Origin: Bacillota bacterium
Lineage (GTDB): Bacteria > Bacillota > Clostridia > Clostridiales > Clostridiaceae
Length of the DNA: 64,000 nucleotides
Direction of reading: 5' to 3'
Assembly (NCBI GenBank): GCA_030706015.1
Contig: JAUZPI010000008.1
Coordinates: forward strand, 20,355-84,354
Made by a program: the position numbers and the translations under genes
Notes under the pieces: model-generated
The model's input: the letters and a program-made list of their open reading frames with translations, nothing else
Databases searched by the model: none
What the model was told of the DNA's origin: nothing
In this document: one piece after another, positions 18,675-27,355 of the stretch
Position numbering within the stretch: position 1 is the stretch's first letter
Layout: each line of letters starts with the position of its first letter

Positions 18675-18818
18675 TGGTAATATAGTACAAAATAAATAGA
18701 AAAATTTTCAAGTTACACTTTCATAATCAGTAGATTGATTTTAAGTAATGGATACTACAATTATAAAAAAATACGTAGTATTAAGAAAATTAACAATCGT
18801 AAAAAGGGGAGATGTTTA

Positions 18819-20579
18819 ATGAGAATATTAATGTTATCTTGGGAATATCCGCCTAAGAATATTGGGGGATTATCAACTCATGTGTATAATTTGTCACATG
18901 CGTTAAGTGCCTTGGATCACGAAGTTCATGTTATAACTTGTGAGGAAGGTATAGCACCTATAGAAGAAGTAGATAATGGGGTTTTTGTTCATAGGGTAAC
19001 ACCGTATAAAATTCAAACAGACGATTTTACAAAATGGGTTATGCAGTTAAACTTTGCTATAATTGAAGAAGCAGTGAGATTAATTAGGAAGCTTGGTAAT
19101 GTTGATATGATCCATGCACACGATTGGTTGTCTGCCTATAGTGCTAAGGCATTAAAATGGTCATATAACATACCAATGGTTTGTACAATGCATGCAACTG
19201 AAACTGGTAGAAATAATGGTATCAGGACAGAAATGCAAAGATACATATCTAATGTTGAATGGACGCTTACATATGAGGCATGGAAAGTCATAGCTTGCAG
19301 CAATTACATGAAGCAGCAAATAGTAGGCACATTTTCAACTCCCGAAGAAAAGGTATGGATAATACCTAATGGAGTTAACCCAAGATTATTCAGTTTTGAT
19401 TTTGATTGGTTATCATTTAGAAGACAATATGCAATGGATGACGAGAAAATTGTATTTTTTGTTGGCAGACATGTATTTGAAAAAGGGGTCCAACTTTTAA
19501 TAGAGGCTGCCCCAAAGATAGTTGCTGGCTATAACAAGACTAAGTTTGTAATAGCGGGCAAAGGTCCAATGACTGAAGAATTAAAAGCAAGAGTTAGAAG
19601 CATGGGATTGGAAAGCAAGGTATTATTCGTTGGATATATGGATGATGAAAGTAGAAATAAACTATACAGGGTATCTAATGCTGCAGTATTCCCATCATTA
19701 TATGAGCCATTTGGTATTGTAGCCTTGGAGGCTATGGCAGCAGGATGTCCTGTTGTAGTTTCTGATACTGGTGGACTTAGTGAGTTAATAAAACACAGAG
19801 AAAATGGTATGAAGATGATTAACGGACTAACTGACAGCTTGAAGGATAATGTTCTTCAATTATTGTATGATGACGGATTAGCTAATTATATAAAAGAAAA
19901 TGGGGCAAAGACTGTAAATGAAAATTATACATGGGACAGGGTTGCAAAATTAACATTAAAGATGTATGACCAGATTAGAGAAGAAGCAGCTGGAACAGAA
20001 TGGGATACCAGTGTAGATTTATTTAAGAGTAAAGAGGCATTTGTTTCAGAAGATAAAAAAGAAGAAACTAATGAACCTGTAGTACTTGAAAACAACAACA
20101 AGGTTGAAAATGAAATAATACAGCCAGTGGAAGAAAAAGCTGATACCATTGAAGAAAAAGAAGCGGTCATTATTTCACCTAGTGCTGATAAATTTATCGA
20201 AGAAAAAGTAGTTAAAGAAGCACCTAAGGCTATTGAAGAAGCAGAAGAGGTAGTTGAGGAAGCACCTAAGGCTGCTGAAGAAGCGGAAGAGGTAGTTGAG
20301 GAAGCACCTAAGGCTGCCGAAAAAGTTGAGAAAATAGTTGAAGAAACTTCTAAACCGGAGAAAAGTGTTCAGGTGCAATTAGAAAAAACTCAAAATAGTA
20401 TTTCCAGCCAAGAGACTAAAAAGGAAAATGTAAGTGAGGAAATTGCAATAGATAAGCCAGTTGAAGAGAACACTAAGATAGAGGTTGAAGCTGTCACTAA
20501 AAATAGAAGAGCTAGAAAAACAACAGCAGCATCAAAGCAAACAACTGCTAGAAGTTCTAGGACTAAATCAAAAAAATAA
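18819..20579 (+). CDS. GT4-family glycosyltransferase with repetitive charged tail
   Basis: A 586-residue protein. Residues 1 to about 410 form a GT-B glycosyltransferase: starch synthase-like N-domain (MRILMLSWEYPPKNIGGLSTHV, glycine-rich sugar-nucleotide loop) and a C-domain with FVGRHVFEKGVQLLIEAA and the E-x7-E motif in EPFGIVALEAMA. It likely transfers glucose or another sugar from a nucleotide donor, perhaps in glycogen or envelope glycan synthesis; the acceptor is unknown. Residues about 411-586 are a low-complexity acidic stretch with three 14-residue repeats (EAPKAxEEAEEVVE), then a basic Arg/Lys/Thr-rich end. ATG 18819 follows AAAAGGGGAGA; an upstream in-frame start at 18735 lacks a ribosome site. 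Confidence 0.88.
   Translation: MRILMLSWEYPPKNIGGLSTHVYNLSHALSALDHEVHVITCEEGIAPIEEVDNGVFVHRVTPYKIQTDDFTKWVMQLNFAIIEEAVRLIRKLGNVDMIHAHDWLSAYSAKALKWSYNIPMVCTMHATETGRNNGIRTEMQRYISNVEWTLTYEAWKVIACSNYMKQQIVGTFSTPEEKVWIIPNGVNPRLFSFDFDWLSFRRQYAMDDEKIVFFVGRHVFEKGVQLLIEAAPKIVAGYNKTKFVIAGKGPMTEELKARVRSMGLESKVLFVGYMDDESRNKLYRVSNAAVFPSLYEPFGIVALEAMAAGCPVVVSDTGGLSELIKHRENGMKMINGLTDSLKDNVLQLLYDDGLANYIKENGAKTVNENYTWDRVAKLTLKMYDQIREEAAGTEWDTSVDLFKSKEAFVSEDKKEETNEPVVLENNNKVENEIIQPVEEKADTIEEKEAVIISPSADKFIEEKVVKEAPKAIEEAEEVVEEAPKAAEEAEEVVEEAPKAAEKVEKIVEETSKPEKSVQVQLEKTQNSISSQETKKENVSEEIAIDKPVEENTKIEVEAVTKNRRARKTTAASKQTTARSSRTKSKK
20217..20342 (+). repeat. Three tandem 42-base repeats in the GT4 gene tail
   Basis: Units at 20217-20258, 20259-20300 and 20301-20342 each begin GAAGCACCTAAGGCT. 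The first two are nearly identical and the third is diverged. They encode the acidic EAPKA repeats and can be expected to change copy number by slippage. Confidence 0.9.
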
Positions 20580-20603
20580 ATATATTAAAATAAAAGCCAT
20601 TAT

Positions 20604-20643
20604 AAGCCGCATTTTACTTGCATTAGGAGATGCGGCTTTTTTA
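20604..20643 (+). terminator. Rho-independent terminator
   Basis: AAGCCGCAT (20604-20612) pairs with ATGCGGCTT (20630-20638), followed by T residues to 20643. Confidence 0.9.
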
Positions 20644-20825
20644 TTATACCTTATGGATATAATTGTAAAAGATGTAAAAATAGTTTATAATATATTTATA
20701 GAAAATTACAGATAGAATTAGGTAATATGCTAAATTACATTAATATTTATAAACTAATACAAATATATAGATAAAGATAAACATAAAAATATAATGTATT
20801 AGTGTTTTATGGGGAGATGAGAATT

Positions 20826-23294
20826 ATGAAAGCGATAATAATGGCTGGCGGTCAGGGGACAAGGCTTAGACCACTGACTTGCAATATACCTAAGCCTATG
20901 ATGCCTATTATGGGTAAACCTGTTATGCAATACGCTATTGAATTATTAAAGAACAGCGGCATTACTGAAATCGGTATTACTCTGCAATATTTACCGGATG
21001 AGGTAATGAATTACTTTGGTGATGGGAAAGAGTTGGGAGTGAACTTAAGATATTTTATTGAAGAAGCTCCCTTAGGCACTGCAGGAAGTGTAAAAAGCGC
21101 GGAAAGCTTCTTAGATGATACCTTTATTGTAATTAGTGGTGATGCACTTACGGACATAGATTTATCAAGGGCCATAGCATTTCATAAGCAAAACAATTCT
21201 ATAACCACTTTAGTTTTAAAAGAAGTGCCTGTTCCCCTGGAATATGGGGTTGTGGTTACAGATAAAGATGGTAGAATAACTGGTTTTTTAGAGAAACCTA
21301 GTTGGGGAGAGGTATTCAGTGATAAAGTAAATACAGGAATATATATTATGGAACCAGAAGTTTTTACTTACTATGAGAAAAATCAAAAATTTGATTTTAG
21401 TAATGATTTATTTCCGATTCTTTTAAATAATAAAAGAGATATGTTTGGATATATATCTGAAGGTTATTGGTGCGATATCGGTAATATAGAACAATATGTA
21501 AATTGCCATTTTGATATATTAAAAGGAATAGTAAAGGTAAATATTAAAGGTGAAAAATACAAGGATGGTATTTGGGTAGGGGAAAATTGTGAAATAAGCC
21601 CTGAGGCAAGTATAGTACCACCTGTTTATATAGGAGCGAATACAAAAATATACAGCAATGCTGAAATTGGTCCATACAGTGTTTTAGGACGAAATAATAT
21701 TTTATCATCAGGTACTACCATTAAGAGGAGTATACTATTCAATAACTGCTATATTGGATCTAATGTAGAAGTAAGAGGAAGCGTAATCTGTAATAAGGTA
21801 CAGATCGAATCAAAGGCAGGGGTATTTGAGGAAAGTGCCATTGGTGATGAAACTTTAATTGGAGAAAGAACTGTAATCAAGCCTGGAGTTAGAATATGGC
21901 CAAATAAGATAATAGAGTCCAGCACCACAGTAAAAAGTAATATAATCTGGGGAGGTAAATTTTCTAAATCTTTATTTGGTAAAAATGGTATAAGCGGAGA
22001 GGTAAATGTAGACATAACTTCAGAGGTAGTATCTAAGCTTGGGTCAGCACATGGCTCGTTACTAAAATCTGGGGCTAAGGTAGCAATTAGCTGTAGTGAT
22101 AATGGTGCGGCACAAATGTTTAAATATTCGTTAGCCACAGGACTTTTATCGATGGGAATAGAAGTTTATGATTTAAAAAGAATGACTACCGCTATGACTA
22201 GACAAGCAGTTGTTTTTTTTGGGGTAAGCGGAGGCATACATGTGGTAATTGATAAAGAAGATCCACAAAAGGTAAATATTTTATTCTTTGATAGTAATGG
22301 TTTAGATATTGATAAAGTAACAGAGAGAAAAATAGAAAACAGCTTTATTAGAGAGGATTACAGAAGGATTAAGACGGATGCCTTTAAAAAAATAATACAT
22401 CTTTCTGATTGTATTGAATACTATTCTAGGCAGATTCTGAATAGGATAGATGTAAGTAAAGTACGAGATGAAAAGTTTAAGATTGTAGTAGGTACCAGGA
22501 ATCCTATGCTGAAGGGTGTAATTGAAAAGGTACTTAAAGAAATAGGGGTAAGCATTAAATTCTACGGGGAACCCAAAGATATAGTTGGTTTAAGTAAGAC
22601 AGTAATTGAATGTGGTGCAAACATGGGTGCCTATATATCAGACGAAGGAGAAGAAGGTATTTTTATTGATGAGAAAGGAAATATAATTAAAGACGAAGTT
22701 TATGAGGCATTAAAAGCATTAGTCTTATTGAAAACTACAAAGATTAAAGTGCTTGCTGCGCCAGTGACAGCATCAGCAAACGTTGAAGAAATTGCAAAAA
22801 TGTGTGGAGCAAAGTTTGTTAGAACAAAGACCTCTCAGAAAAACATTTTAGATGCATATTTAAAAAATGAAAAACAATTAAATAAACGAGATATAGTAAA
22901 CGGGTATCTTATGACCTTAGATGCACTAAGTATTTTACTTTTAACTTTAAATTTAATGGCTAGTTCAAATTTAGCACTTTCAACAATAATGTCAAGGGTG
23001 CCTAGATATTATGCTAAGAAACAAGAAATTGTTTGTCCATGGAATTTAAAAGGTAAGGTTATGAGGAATCTAATAGAGGAAAGCTTTTCGAACTCTATAG
23101 ATTTGATAGAAGGTGTGAAGTTAAATTTTGATGATGCATGGGCATTAATCTTACCAGATTCAGATGAGCCTCTTTGCAGAGTTTATACAGAATCCAAGGA
23201 TTCAGAGGTAGTACAAAACTTGAGTGCTTTTTTAGCTAAAAGAATAGAATCAATAACAGGTATTATAGGAACTGAATCAGAAAAGCAGGCTTAG
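20826..23294 (+). CDS. Nucleotidyltransferase-LbH fused to phosphomannomutase-like domain
   Basis: An 822-residue fusion annotated in relatives as mannose-1-phosphate guanylyltransferase. Residues 1-235 are a sugar-1-phosphate nucleotidyltransferase with the signature MKAIIMAGGQGTRLRPLT, the EAPLGTAGS motif and ISGDALTD. Residues 240-375 form a left-handed beta-helix of hexapeptide repeats. Residues about 380-820 are a phosphohexomutase-like module. The expected phosphoserine loop (TASHNP type) is replaced by VSGGIHV (467-473), so mutase activity is doubtful. ATG 20826 follows GGGGAG at 20811-20816; earlier ATG/GTG codons are too near that site. It follows the GT4 gene, suggesting a shared role in polysaccharide supply. 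Confidence 0.88.
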   Translation: MKAIIMAGGQGTRLRPLTCNIPKPMMPIMGKPVMQYAIELLKNSGITEIGITLQYLPDEVMNYFGDGKELGVNLRYFIEEAPLGTAGSVKSAESFLDDTFIVISGDALTDIDLSRAIAFHKQNNSITTLVLKEVPVPLEYGVVVTDKDGRITGFLEKPSWGEVFSDKVNTGIYIMEPEVFTYYEKNQKFDFSNDLFPILLNNKRDMFGYISEGYWCDIGNIEQYVNCHFDILKGIVKVNIKGEKYKDGIWVGENCEISPEASIVPPVYIGANTKIYSNAEIGPYSVLGRNNILSSGTTIKRSILFNNCYIGSNVEVRGSVICNKVQIESKAGVFEESAIGDETLIGERTVIKPGVRIWPNKIIESSTTVKSNIIWGGKFSKSLFGKNGISGEVNVDITSEVVSKLGSAHGSLLKSGAKVAISCSDNGAAQMFKYSLATGLLSMGIEVYDLKRMTTAMTRQAVVFFGVSGGIHVVIDKEDPQKVNILFFDSNGLDIDKVTERKIENSFIREDYRRIKTDAFKKIIHLSDCIEYYSRQILNRIDVSKVRDEKFKIVVGTRNPMLKGVIEKVLKEIGVSIKFYGEPKDIVGLSKTVIECGANMGAYISDEGEEGIFIDEKGNIIKDEVYEALKALVLLKTTKIKVLAAPVTASANVEEIAKMCGAKFVRTKTSQKNILDAYLKNEKQLNKRDIVNGYLMTLDALSILLLTLNLMASSNLALSTIMSRVPRYYAKKQEIVCPWNLKGKVMRNLIEESFSNSIDLIEGVKLNFDDAWALILPDSDEPLCRVYTESKDSEVVQNLSAFLAKRIESITGIIGTESEKQA

Positions 23295-23307
23295 AACAGA
23301 AGTAAAG

Positions 23308-23340
23308 CATTCTACTTTAGCTATTAGTAGAATGTTTTAT
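23308..23340 (+). terminator. Rho-independent terminator
   Basis: CATTCTACT (23308-23316) pairs with AGTAGAATG (23326-23334), followed by a T-rich run. Confidence 0.85.
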
Positions 23341-23411
23341 TTTTTATTAATGTATCAGCTCAAATTATGGTAGAATATAGATATACATTGTTAGAGTTGG
23401 AGTTGTTAAAA

Positions 23412-23711
23412 ATGTCACAGAAAACATCTGTATCTGAAAAAACAAGGTTATTGCAGAAGTCGCCTAAATTATATAAGGTTATTATGCATAATGATGATTA
23501 CACCACTATGGAATTTGTAATTGATGTATTGGTTAATATTTTTAGGAAAACACCTGTTGAGGCTACCAAGATTATGTACGATGTTCATAAAAATGGTATT
23601 GGTATTGCTGGTGTATTTCCATATGATATAGCAGCAACGAAGATACAACAGGCTACAAATGCGGCTATAAAAAATGGTTTTCCATTTAAATTAAGTATGG
23701 AAGAGGAATGA
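23412..23711 (+). CDS. clpS: ClpS adaptor of the ClpAP protease
   Basis: A 99-residue adaptor that delivers N-degron substrates to ClpA. The family core is plain: YKVIMHNDDYTTMEFVIDVLVNIF (substrate pocket Asn-Asp-Asp, Thr, Met), then VHKNGIGIAGVFPYDIAATK. ATG at 23412 is preferred because GGAG at 23399-23402 lies ten bases ahead and the longer ORF from 23367 has no site. Its stop overlaps the clpA start by four bases, so the two are translationally coupled. Confidence 0.93.
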   Translation: MSQKTSVSEKTRLLQKSPKLYKVIMHNDDYTTMEFVIDVLVNIFRKTPVEATKIMYDVHKNGIGIAGVFPYDIAATKIQQATNAAIKNGFPFKLSMEEE

Positions 23712-25987
23712 GTATGAAGATTGATAAGTTATTAAATGAGGTTATTGCCGCTGCTTATAGCGAGGCAAAATACGAAAAACACCAATATTTTACGCCAGAA
23801 CATATACTATATGCATCCTTATTTTTTAGTGAAGGTAAAGAAATTATCGAGAGCTGCGGAGGAAGTATAGAGGAATTAAAAGATGACTTAATAACGTATT
23901 TCAAGGAGCATATAGATATAGTAGAAAGTGAACCGCCTTTACAATCAGTAGGAATCCAAAATATACTATCAGCTGCAGGAGCACACGTTTTATCTGCAGA
24001 AAAGGAAAGCATTAAGCTAGGCGATATTTTTATCGCAATGTATGATGCTGAGGAGTGTTTTGCGGGGTATTTTTTAAGGAAGCAGGGTATATCTAAGCTA
24101 GACATTTTAAATTATATTACTCACGGTATGCATACGATGGAAAGCATAGAGAAGGATGATATAGAAGATAGTGTAGAATATATAGATGATATTGAGGTAA
24201 GAAAAGAAGCAACTAATAAATCTCAGGATAAAAATATAGAAGACAAGTCCTCTATACTTGCTAGCTTCGCTGTGGATTTAACTGAAAAAGCTAAAAGAGG
24301 GGAAATTGACCCTGTAATTGGAAGAGAGGAAATACTAGATAGAACACTGCAGGTGCTATCTAGAAGGTTAAAAAACAATCCTATTCATGTGGGAGAACCT
24401 GGGGTAGGAAAGACTGCAATTACAGAAGCTCTGGCTATTTTGATAGCTAACGACAAGGTGCCTAAAGCTCTAAGTAATAGCAGAATTTTTTATCTAGACA
24501 TGGGGTCATTGTTAGCTGGTACAAAATATAGAGGAGATTTTGAAGAAAGAATCAAAAAAATACTTCAGGAAATAAAAAAGCAGCAGAAACCTATTGTATA
24601 TATAGATGAGATTCATACTATAATTGGTGCAGGGGCCACTAATGGCGGTTCAATGGATGCATCAAATATATTAAAACCCTTCCTTTCAGACGGAAGTATT
24701 AGATTTATAGGTGCCACTACCTATGATGAATATAAAAAGATTTTTGAAAAGGATAGAGCTCTTTCAAGGAGATTCCAAAAAATTGACGTTCCAGAACCTA
24801 CCACAGAAGAGACACTTCAAATATTATTAGGACTAAAGGATAAATACGAGGAGTATCATAATGTAAAATATTCCGATGAAGCATTGAAAATAACTGCTGA
24901 ATTATCATCAAAGTATATTAGCGACAGATTCCTGCCAGATAAGGCTATTGATGTTATAGACGAAACTGGTGCATATGTAAGGCTTCATAGTAGTAGTGAT
25001 GAAACAATATGTATTAATGAAAAGGATATTGAAAAGACAATTTCATCAATGGCAAAAATACCGCAAGAAAGTGTATCCTCAAATGAAATAGAGATACTAA
25101 AGTCATTAGATGATTTGTTAAAGAAAGAAATATATGGACAAGATACTGCTATAGATACTATTGTTCAAGCTATTAAAAGATCTCGAGCAGGTTTTAATGA
25201 TGAAAGTAAGACTGTTGCAAATCTTCTATTTGTAGGTCCTACTGGAGTAGGAAAGACAGAGATAACTAAACAACTAGCGAAAGTACTAGGAATCCCTTTA
25301 ATAAGATTTGATATGAGTGAATATCAAGAAAAACATACAGTTGCAAGACTGATTGGTGCCCCTCCAGGTTATGTAGGATATGATGAAGGTGGATTGTTAA
25401 CTGATGCAATTAGAAAGAATCCATATTGTGTGCTTCTTCTTGATGAAATTGAGAAGGTTCATCCAGATGTTTTAAATGTACTTCTTCAATTAATGGACTA
25501 CGCTACCTTGACAGACAACACGGGCAAAAAAGCTGATTTTAGAAATGTAATTTTAATCATGACCTCAAATGCAGGTGCAAAAGAAGTAGGAAAATCATTA
25601 CTTGGATTTGGCCAAAGAGTTATGGATGAAGGAGCGATTTCAAAAGAGGTTGAGAGAGTTTTTTCTCCTGAATTTAGAAATAGATTGGATGAAATTGTTA
25701 TCTTCAATAAAATGGACAATGCTATGGCAATACTGGTGGCAAAAAAGGCAATAAGACAATTTGAAGATAAGCTAACCTCAAAAGGAATAACAATTAGTGT
25801 TACTGATGAATGTTATAACTGGATAAGTGAAAGGGGATTATCCTCACCTTATGGAGCAAGGGAAATCATAAGAATAGTTCAGCATGAAATTAAGCCTTAC
25901 TTTGTTGATGCTGTTTTGTTTGGAAACTTATCAAATAGTAAAACAGTGGTTATAGATATTAAAGACGACAAAATAGTAATAATTTAA
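23708..25987 (+). CDS. clpA: ClpA ATP-dependent protease unfoldase subunit
   Basis: A 759-residue AAA+ unfoldase that feeds proteins to ClpP. N-terminal Clp repeat domain (about 1-145), first AAA domain with Walker A GEPGVGKT (229-236) and Walker B IVYIDEIH, no long middle coiled coil (so ClpA- rather than ClpB/C-type), second AAA domain with Walker A GPTGVGKT (510-517), VLLLDEIEKVHPDV, and a SLLGFGQ loop near 637 in the position of the ClpP-docking IGF/IGL tripeptide. Start at 23708 (ATG overlapping the clpS stop); the ATG six bases later is equally possible and better spaced from AGAGGA. In the first Walker A strand the usual Leu is His (PIHVGEPG). Confidence 0.95.
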   Translation: MSMKIDKLLNEVIAAAYSEAKYEKHQYFTPEHILYASLFFSEGKEIIESCGGSIEELKDDLITYFKEHIDIVESEPPLQSVGIQNILSAAGAHVLSAEKESIKLGDIFIAMYDAEECFAGYFLRKQGISKLDILNYITHGMHTMESIEKDDIEDSVEYIDDIEVRKEATNKSQDKNIEDKSSILASFAVDLTEKAKRGEIDPVIGREEILDRTLQVLSRRLKNNPIHVGEPGVGKTAITEALAILIANDKVPKALSNSRIFYLDMGSLLAGTKYRGDFEERIKKILQEIKKQQKPIVYIDEIHTIIGAGATNGGSMDASNILKPFLSDGSIRFIGATTYDEYKKIFEKDRALSRRFQKIDVPEPTTEETLQILLGLKDKYEEYHNVKYSDEALKITAELSSKYISDRFLPDKAIDVIDETGAYVRLHSSSDETICINEKDIEKTISSMAKIPQESVSSNEIEILKSLDDLLKKEIYGQDTAIDTIVQAIKRSRAGFNDESKTVANLLFVGPTGVGKTEITKQLAKVLGIPLIRFDMSEYQEKHTVARLIGAPPGYVGYDEGGLLTDAIRKNPYCVLLLDEIEKVHPDVLNVLLQLMDYATLTDNTGKKADFRNVILIMTSNAGAKEVGKSLLGFGQRVMDEGAISKEVERVFSPEFRNRLDEIVIFNKMDNAMAILVAKKAIRQFEDKLTSKGITISVTDECYNWISERGLSSPYGAREIIRIVQHEIKPYFVDAVLFGNLSNSKTVVIDIKDDKIVII

Positions 25988-26084
25988 TAAACTAGAATAT
26001 AAAATGAATTTATAACAATATTGATAAATTTCCATTTACAGGATATAATGTGATGGTGGGGTAAATACAAAGGTTGTTAACTTG

Positions 26085-26120
26085 GTAAATTTACTTAGTC
26101 GTTACGGGTAATATATAACG
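26085..26120. promoter_or_regulatory. Palindromic sites before the acyltransferase-like gene
   Basis: GTAAATTTAC (26085-26094) is a perfect palindrome, followed by CGTTA (26100-26104) and TAACG (26116-26120) as an inverted pair. They lie 25-60 bases before the start of the FeeM-like gene and could be operators. No -35/-10 pair was identified with confidence. Confidence 0.3.
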
Positions 26121-26143
26121 TTGTTTTACGGGGGTATTGAATT

Positions 26144-26758
26144 ATGTCAGAGGGTCTAATTTACGAGAGAATTCAAGGAGATTACTTAATAAAATGTACG
26201 AAAGGCATTTTCCAACCTAAGGTTACGGAGTTTGTAGCAAATGTATACTATAATAGGCGTGATTTTAATTTTGACTTAGATTATAACAGTATACTAAGAG
26301 AGATGTTAGACGAAGATTACAAATTAAAGGATGATTCTACTATCTACACCATATACAATAATTATGGTAACATAATAGCAACAATAAGAAAAATAGAAGC
26401 AAAGAAAGACAGTTTACTTCCTATAGAGAGAGAATTTAATGTGGATATATCAAGTATTGTAGATGAGCATGGTCCTGTTGAAAAAGTATATGAAATTGCT
26501 AGAATGGCTACTATGGTTAAAGACCCGGATGTATTTAAGACTTTACTTCGTGAAGGAATCTATGGCTGTAGCAAAGATGATTTATTTGTAGCTAGCTTGG
26601 ATAGTAGAGTACTTAGAGGGTTGAAAAGGCTAGGGTTTCCTTGGTTTGATTTAAATGAGCCCAAGCATTATCTTGGATCGTTAACTTGTCCTGTGGCAGT
26701 AAATGTCCGTGATGTAAATAGTAAGTTTATATATGATGACTTAAAATTAAATGTATAG
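26144..26758 (+). CDS. FeeM / autoinducer synthase-like GNAT-fold acyltransferase
   Basis: A 204-residue protein, not assignable to a characterised enzyme. The layout resembles N-acyl amino acid synthases (FeeM) and acyl-homoserine-lactone synthases: an N-terminal substrate part (residues 1-80), the central EFNVDISSIV...VYEIARMATMVKD strand-helix unit where these families carry conserved acidic and Arg residues, and the late RGLKRLGFPWFDLNEPKHYLGSLTCPVAVNV segment that resembles their Y.rlGF....Y.G motif. It would join an acyl donor to an amine. ATG 26144 follows TACGGGGG. It stands alone with its own terminator. Assignment is by pattern only. Confidence 0.5.
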   Translation: MSEGLIYERIQGDYLIKCTKGIFQPKVTEFVANVYYNRRDFNFDLDYNSILREMLDEDYKLKDDSTIYTIYNNYGNIIATIRKIEAKKDSLLPIEREFNVDISSIVDEHGPVEKVYEIARMATMVKDPDVFKTLLREGIYGCSKDDLFVASLDSRVLRGLKRLGFPWFDLNEPKHYLGSLTCPVAVNVRDVNSKFIYDDLKLNV

Positions 26759-26795
26759 TGGACAGGTACTGAAGAATAGAGTGATATCTATTTTA

Positions 26796-26825
26796 ATGAC
26801 TGCGATTTTTTCGCAGTCATTTTTT
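26796..26825 (+). terminator. Rho-independent terminator
   Basis: ATGACTGCGA (26796-26805) pairs with TCGCAGTCAT (26811-26820) around TTTTT, followed by five T residues. Confidence 0.92.
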
Positions 26826-26919
26826 ATTGCTATAACTATGACCACTCTTAACTAATAATCATAGAATATACTAAATTTGAAATATAGTAATTATTTAGAT
26901 GCAATAGGAAGTGTGAACG

Positions 26920-27285
26920 ATGTCTATTATAAATGGATTAGAAAAAGTAAAAAATTCTATTCAAGAAGTATCAGAAGAATTTGTAAATAAGTCACAGGAT
27001 ATGATTCAAATTTCAAAAATTAATCTTGAAATTGCTTCATATGAAAATGAAGTTAAAGAAATATACGAAAGCATAGGAATACGAGTATTTGAAAACTATA
27101 AGCAAAATACACCAGTTAATAAGGAATTTGGGAATGAATGCGAGAGAATAAGACAAATTAAAAAAAATATAAAAGGAAAAAGAAAAGAAATTTTAAAGAT
27201 AAAAAGAAAAAAAATATGTAAGAATTGTGGTAATGAAATTGGGAAGGATGTTAAGTTCTGTAACTTTTGTGGCTCAAAGCAATAG
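26920..27285 (+). CDS. Coiled-coil protein with C-terminal zinc ribbon
   Basis: A 121-residue protein of unknown function. Residues 1-95 are helical and charged, likely coiled coil. Residues 98-121 are a zinc ribbon with two CxxC knuckles (CKNCGNEIGKDVKFCNFCG). There is no signal peptide or membrane segment, so it is cytoplasmic. Such zinc-ribbon proteins are common in Clostridia and usually unannotated. ATG 26920 follows AGGAAGTG. The next gene starts 70 bases downstream, with no terminator between them. Confidence 0.75.
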   Translation: MSIINGLEKVKNSIQEVSEEFVNKSQDMIQISKINLEIASYENEVKEIYESIGIRVFENYKQNTPVNKEFGNECERIRQIKKNIKGKRKEILKIKRKKICKNCGNEIGKDVKFCNFCGSKQ

Positions 27286-27355
27286 GTTAAATAATTCTTT
27301 AGATGATTACTTATTGATAGAAAATATAGCTGCATGAGAGGAAAGTGAGATTAAA

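Noticed and set aside
20217..20342. Minus-strand protein opposite the GT4 tail repeats
   Set aside because: The Phe/Leu-rich opposite-strand frame is a shadow of the Glu/Ala codon repeats and has no ribosome site.
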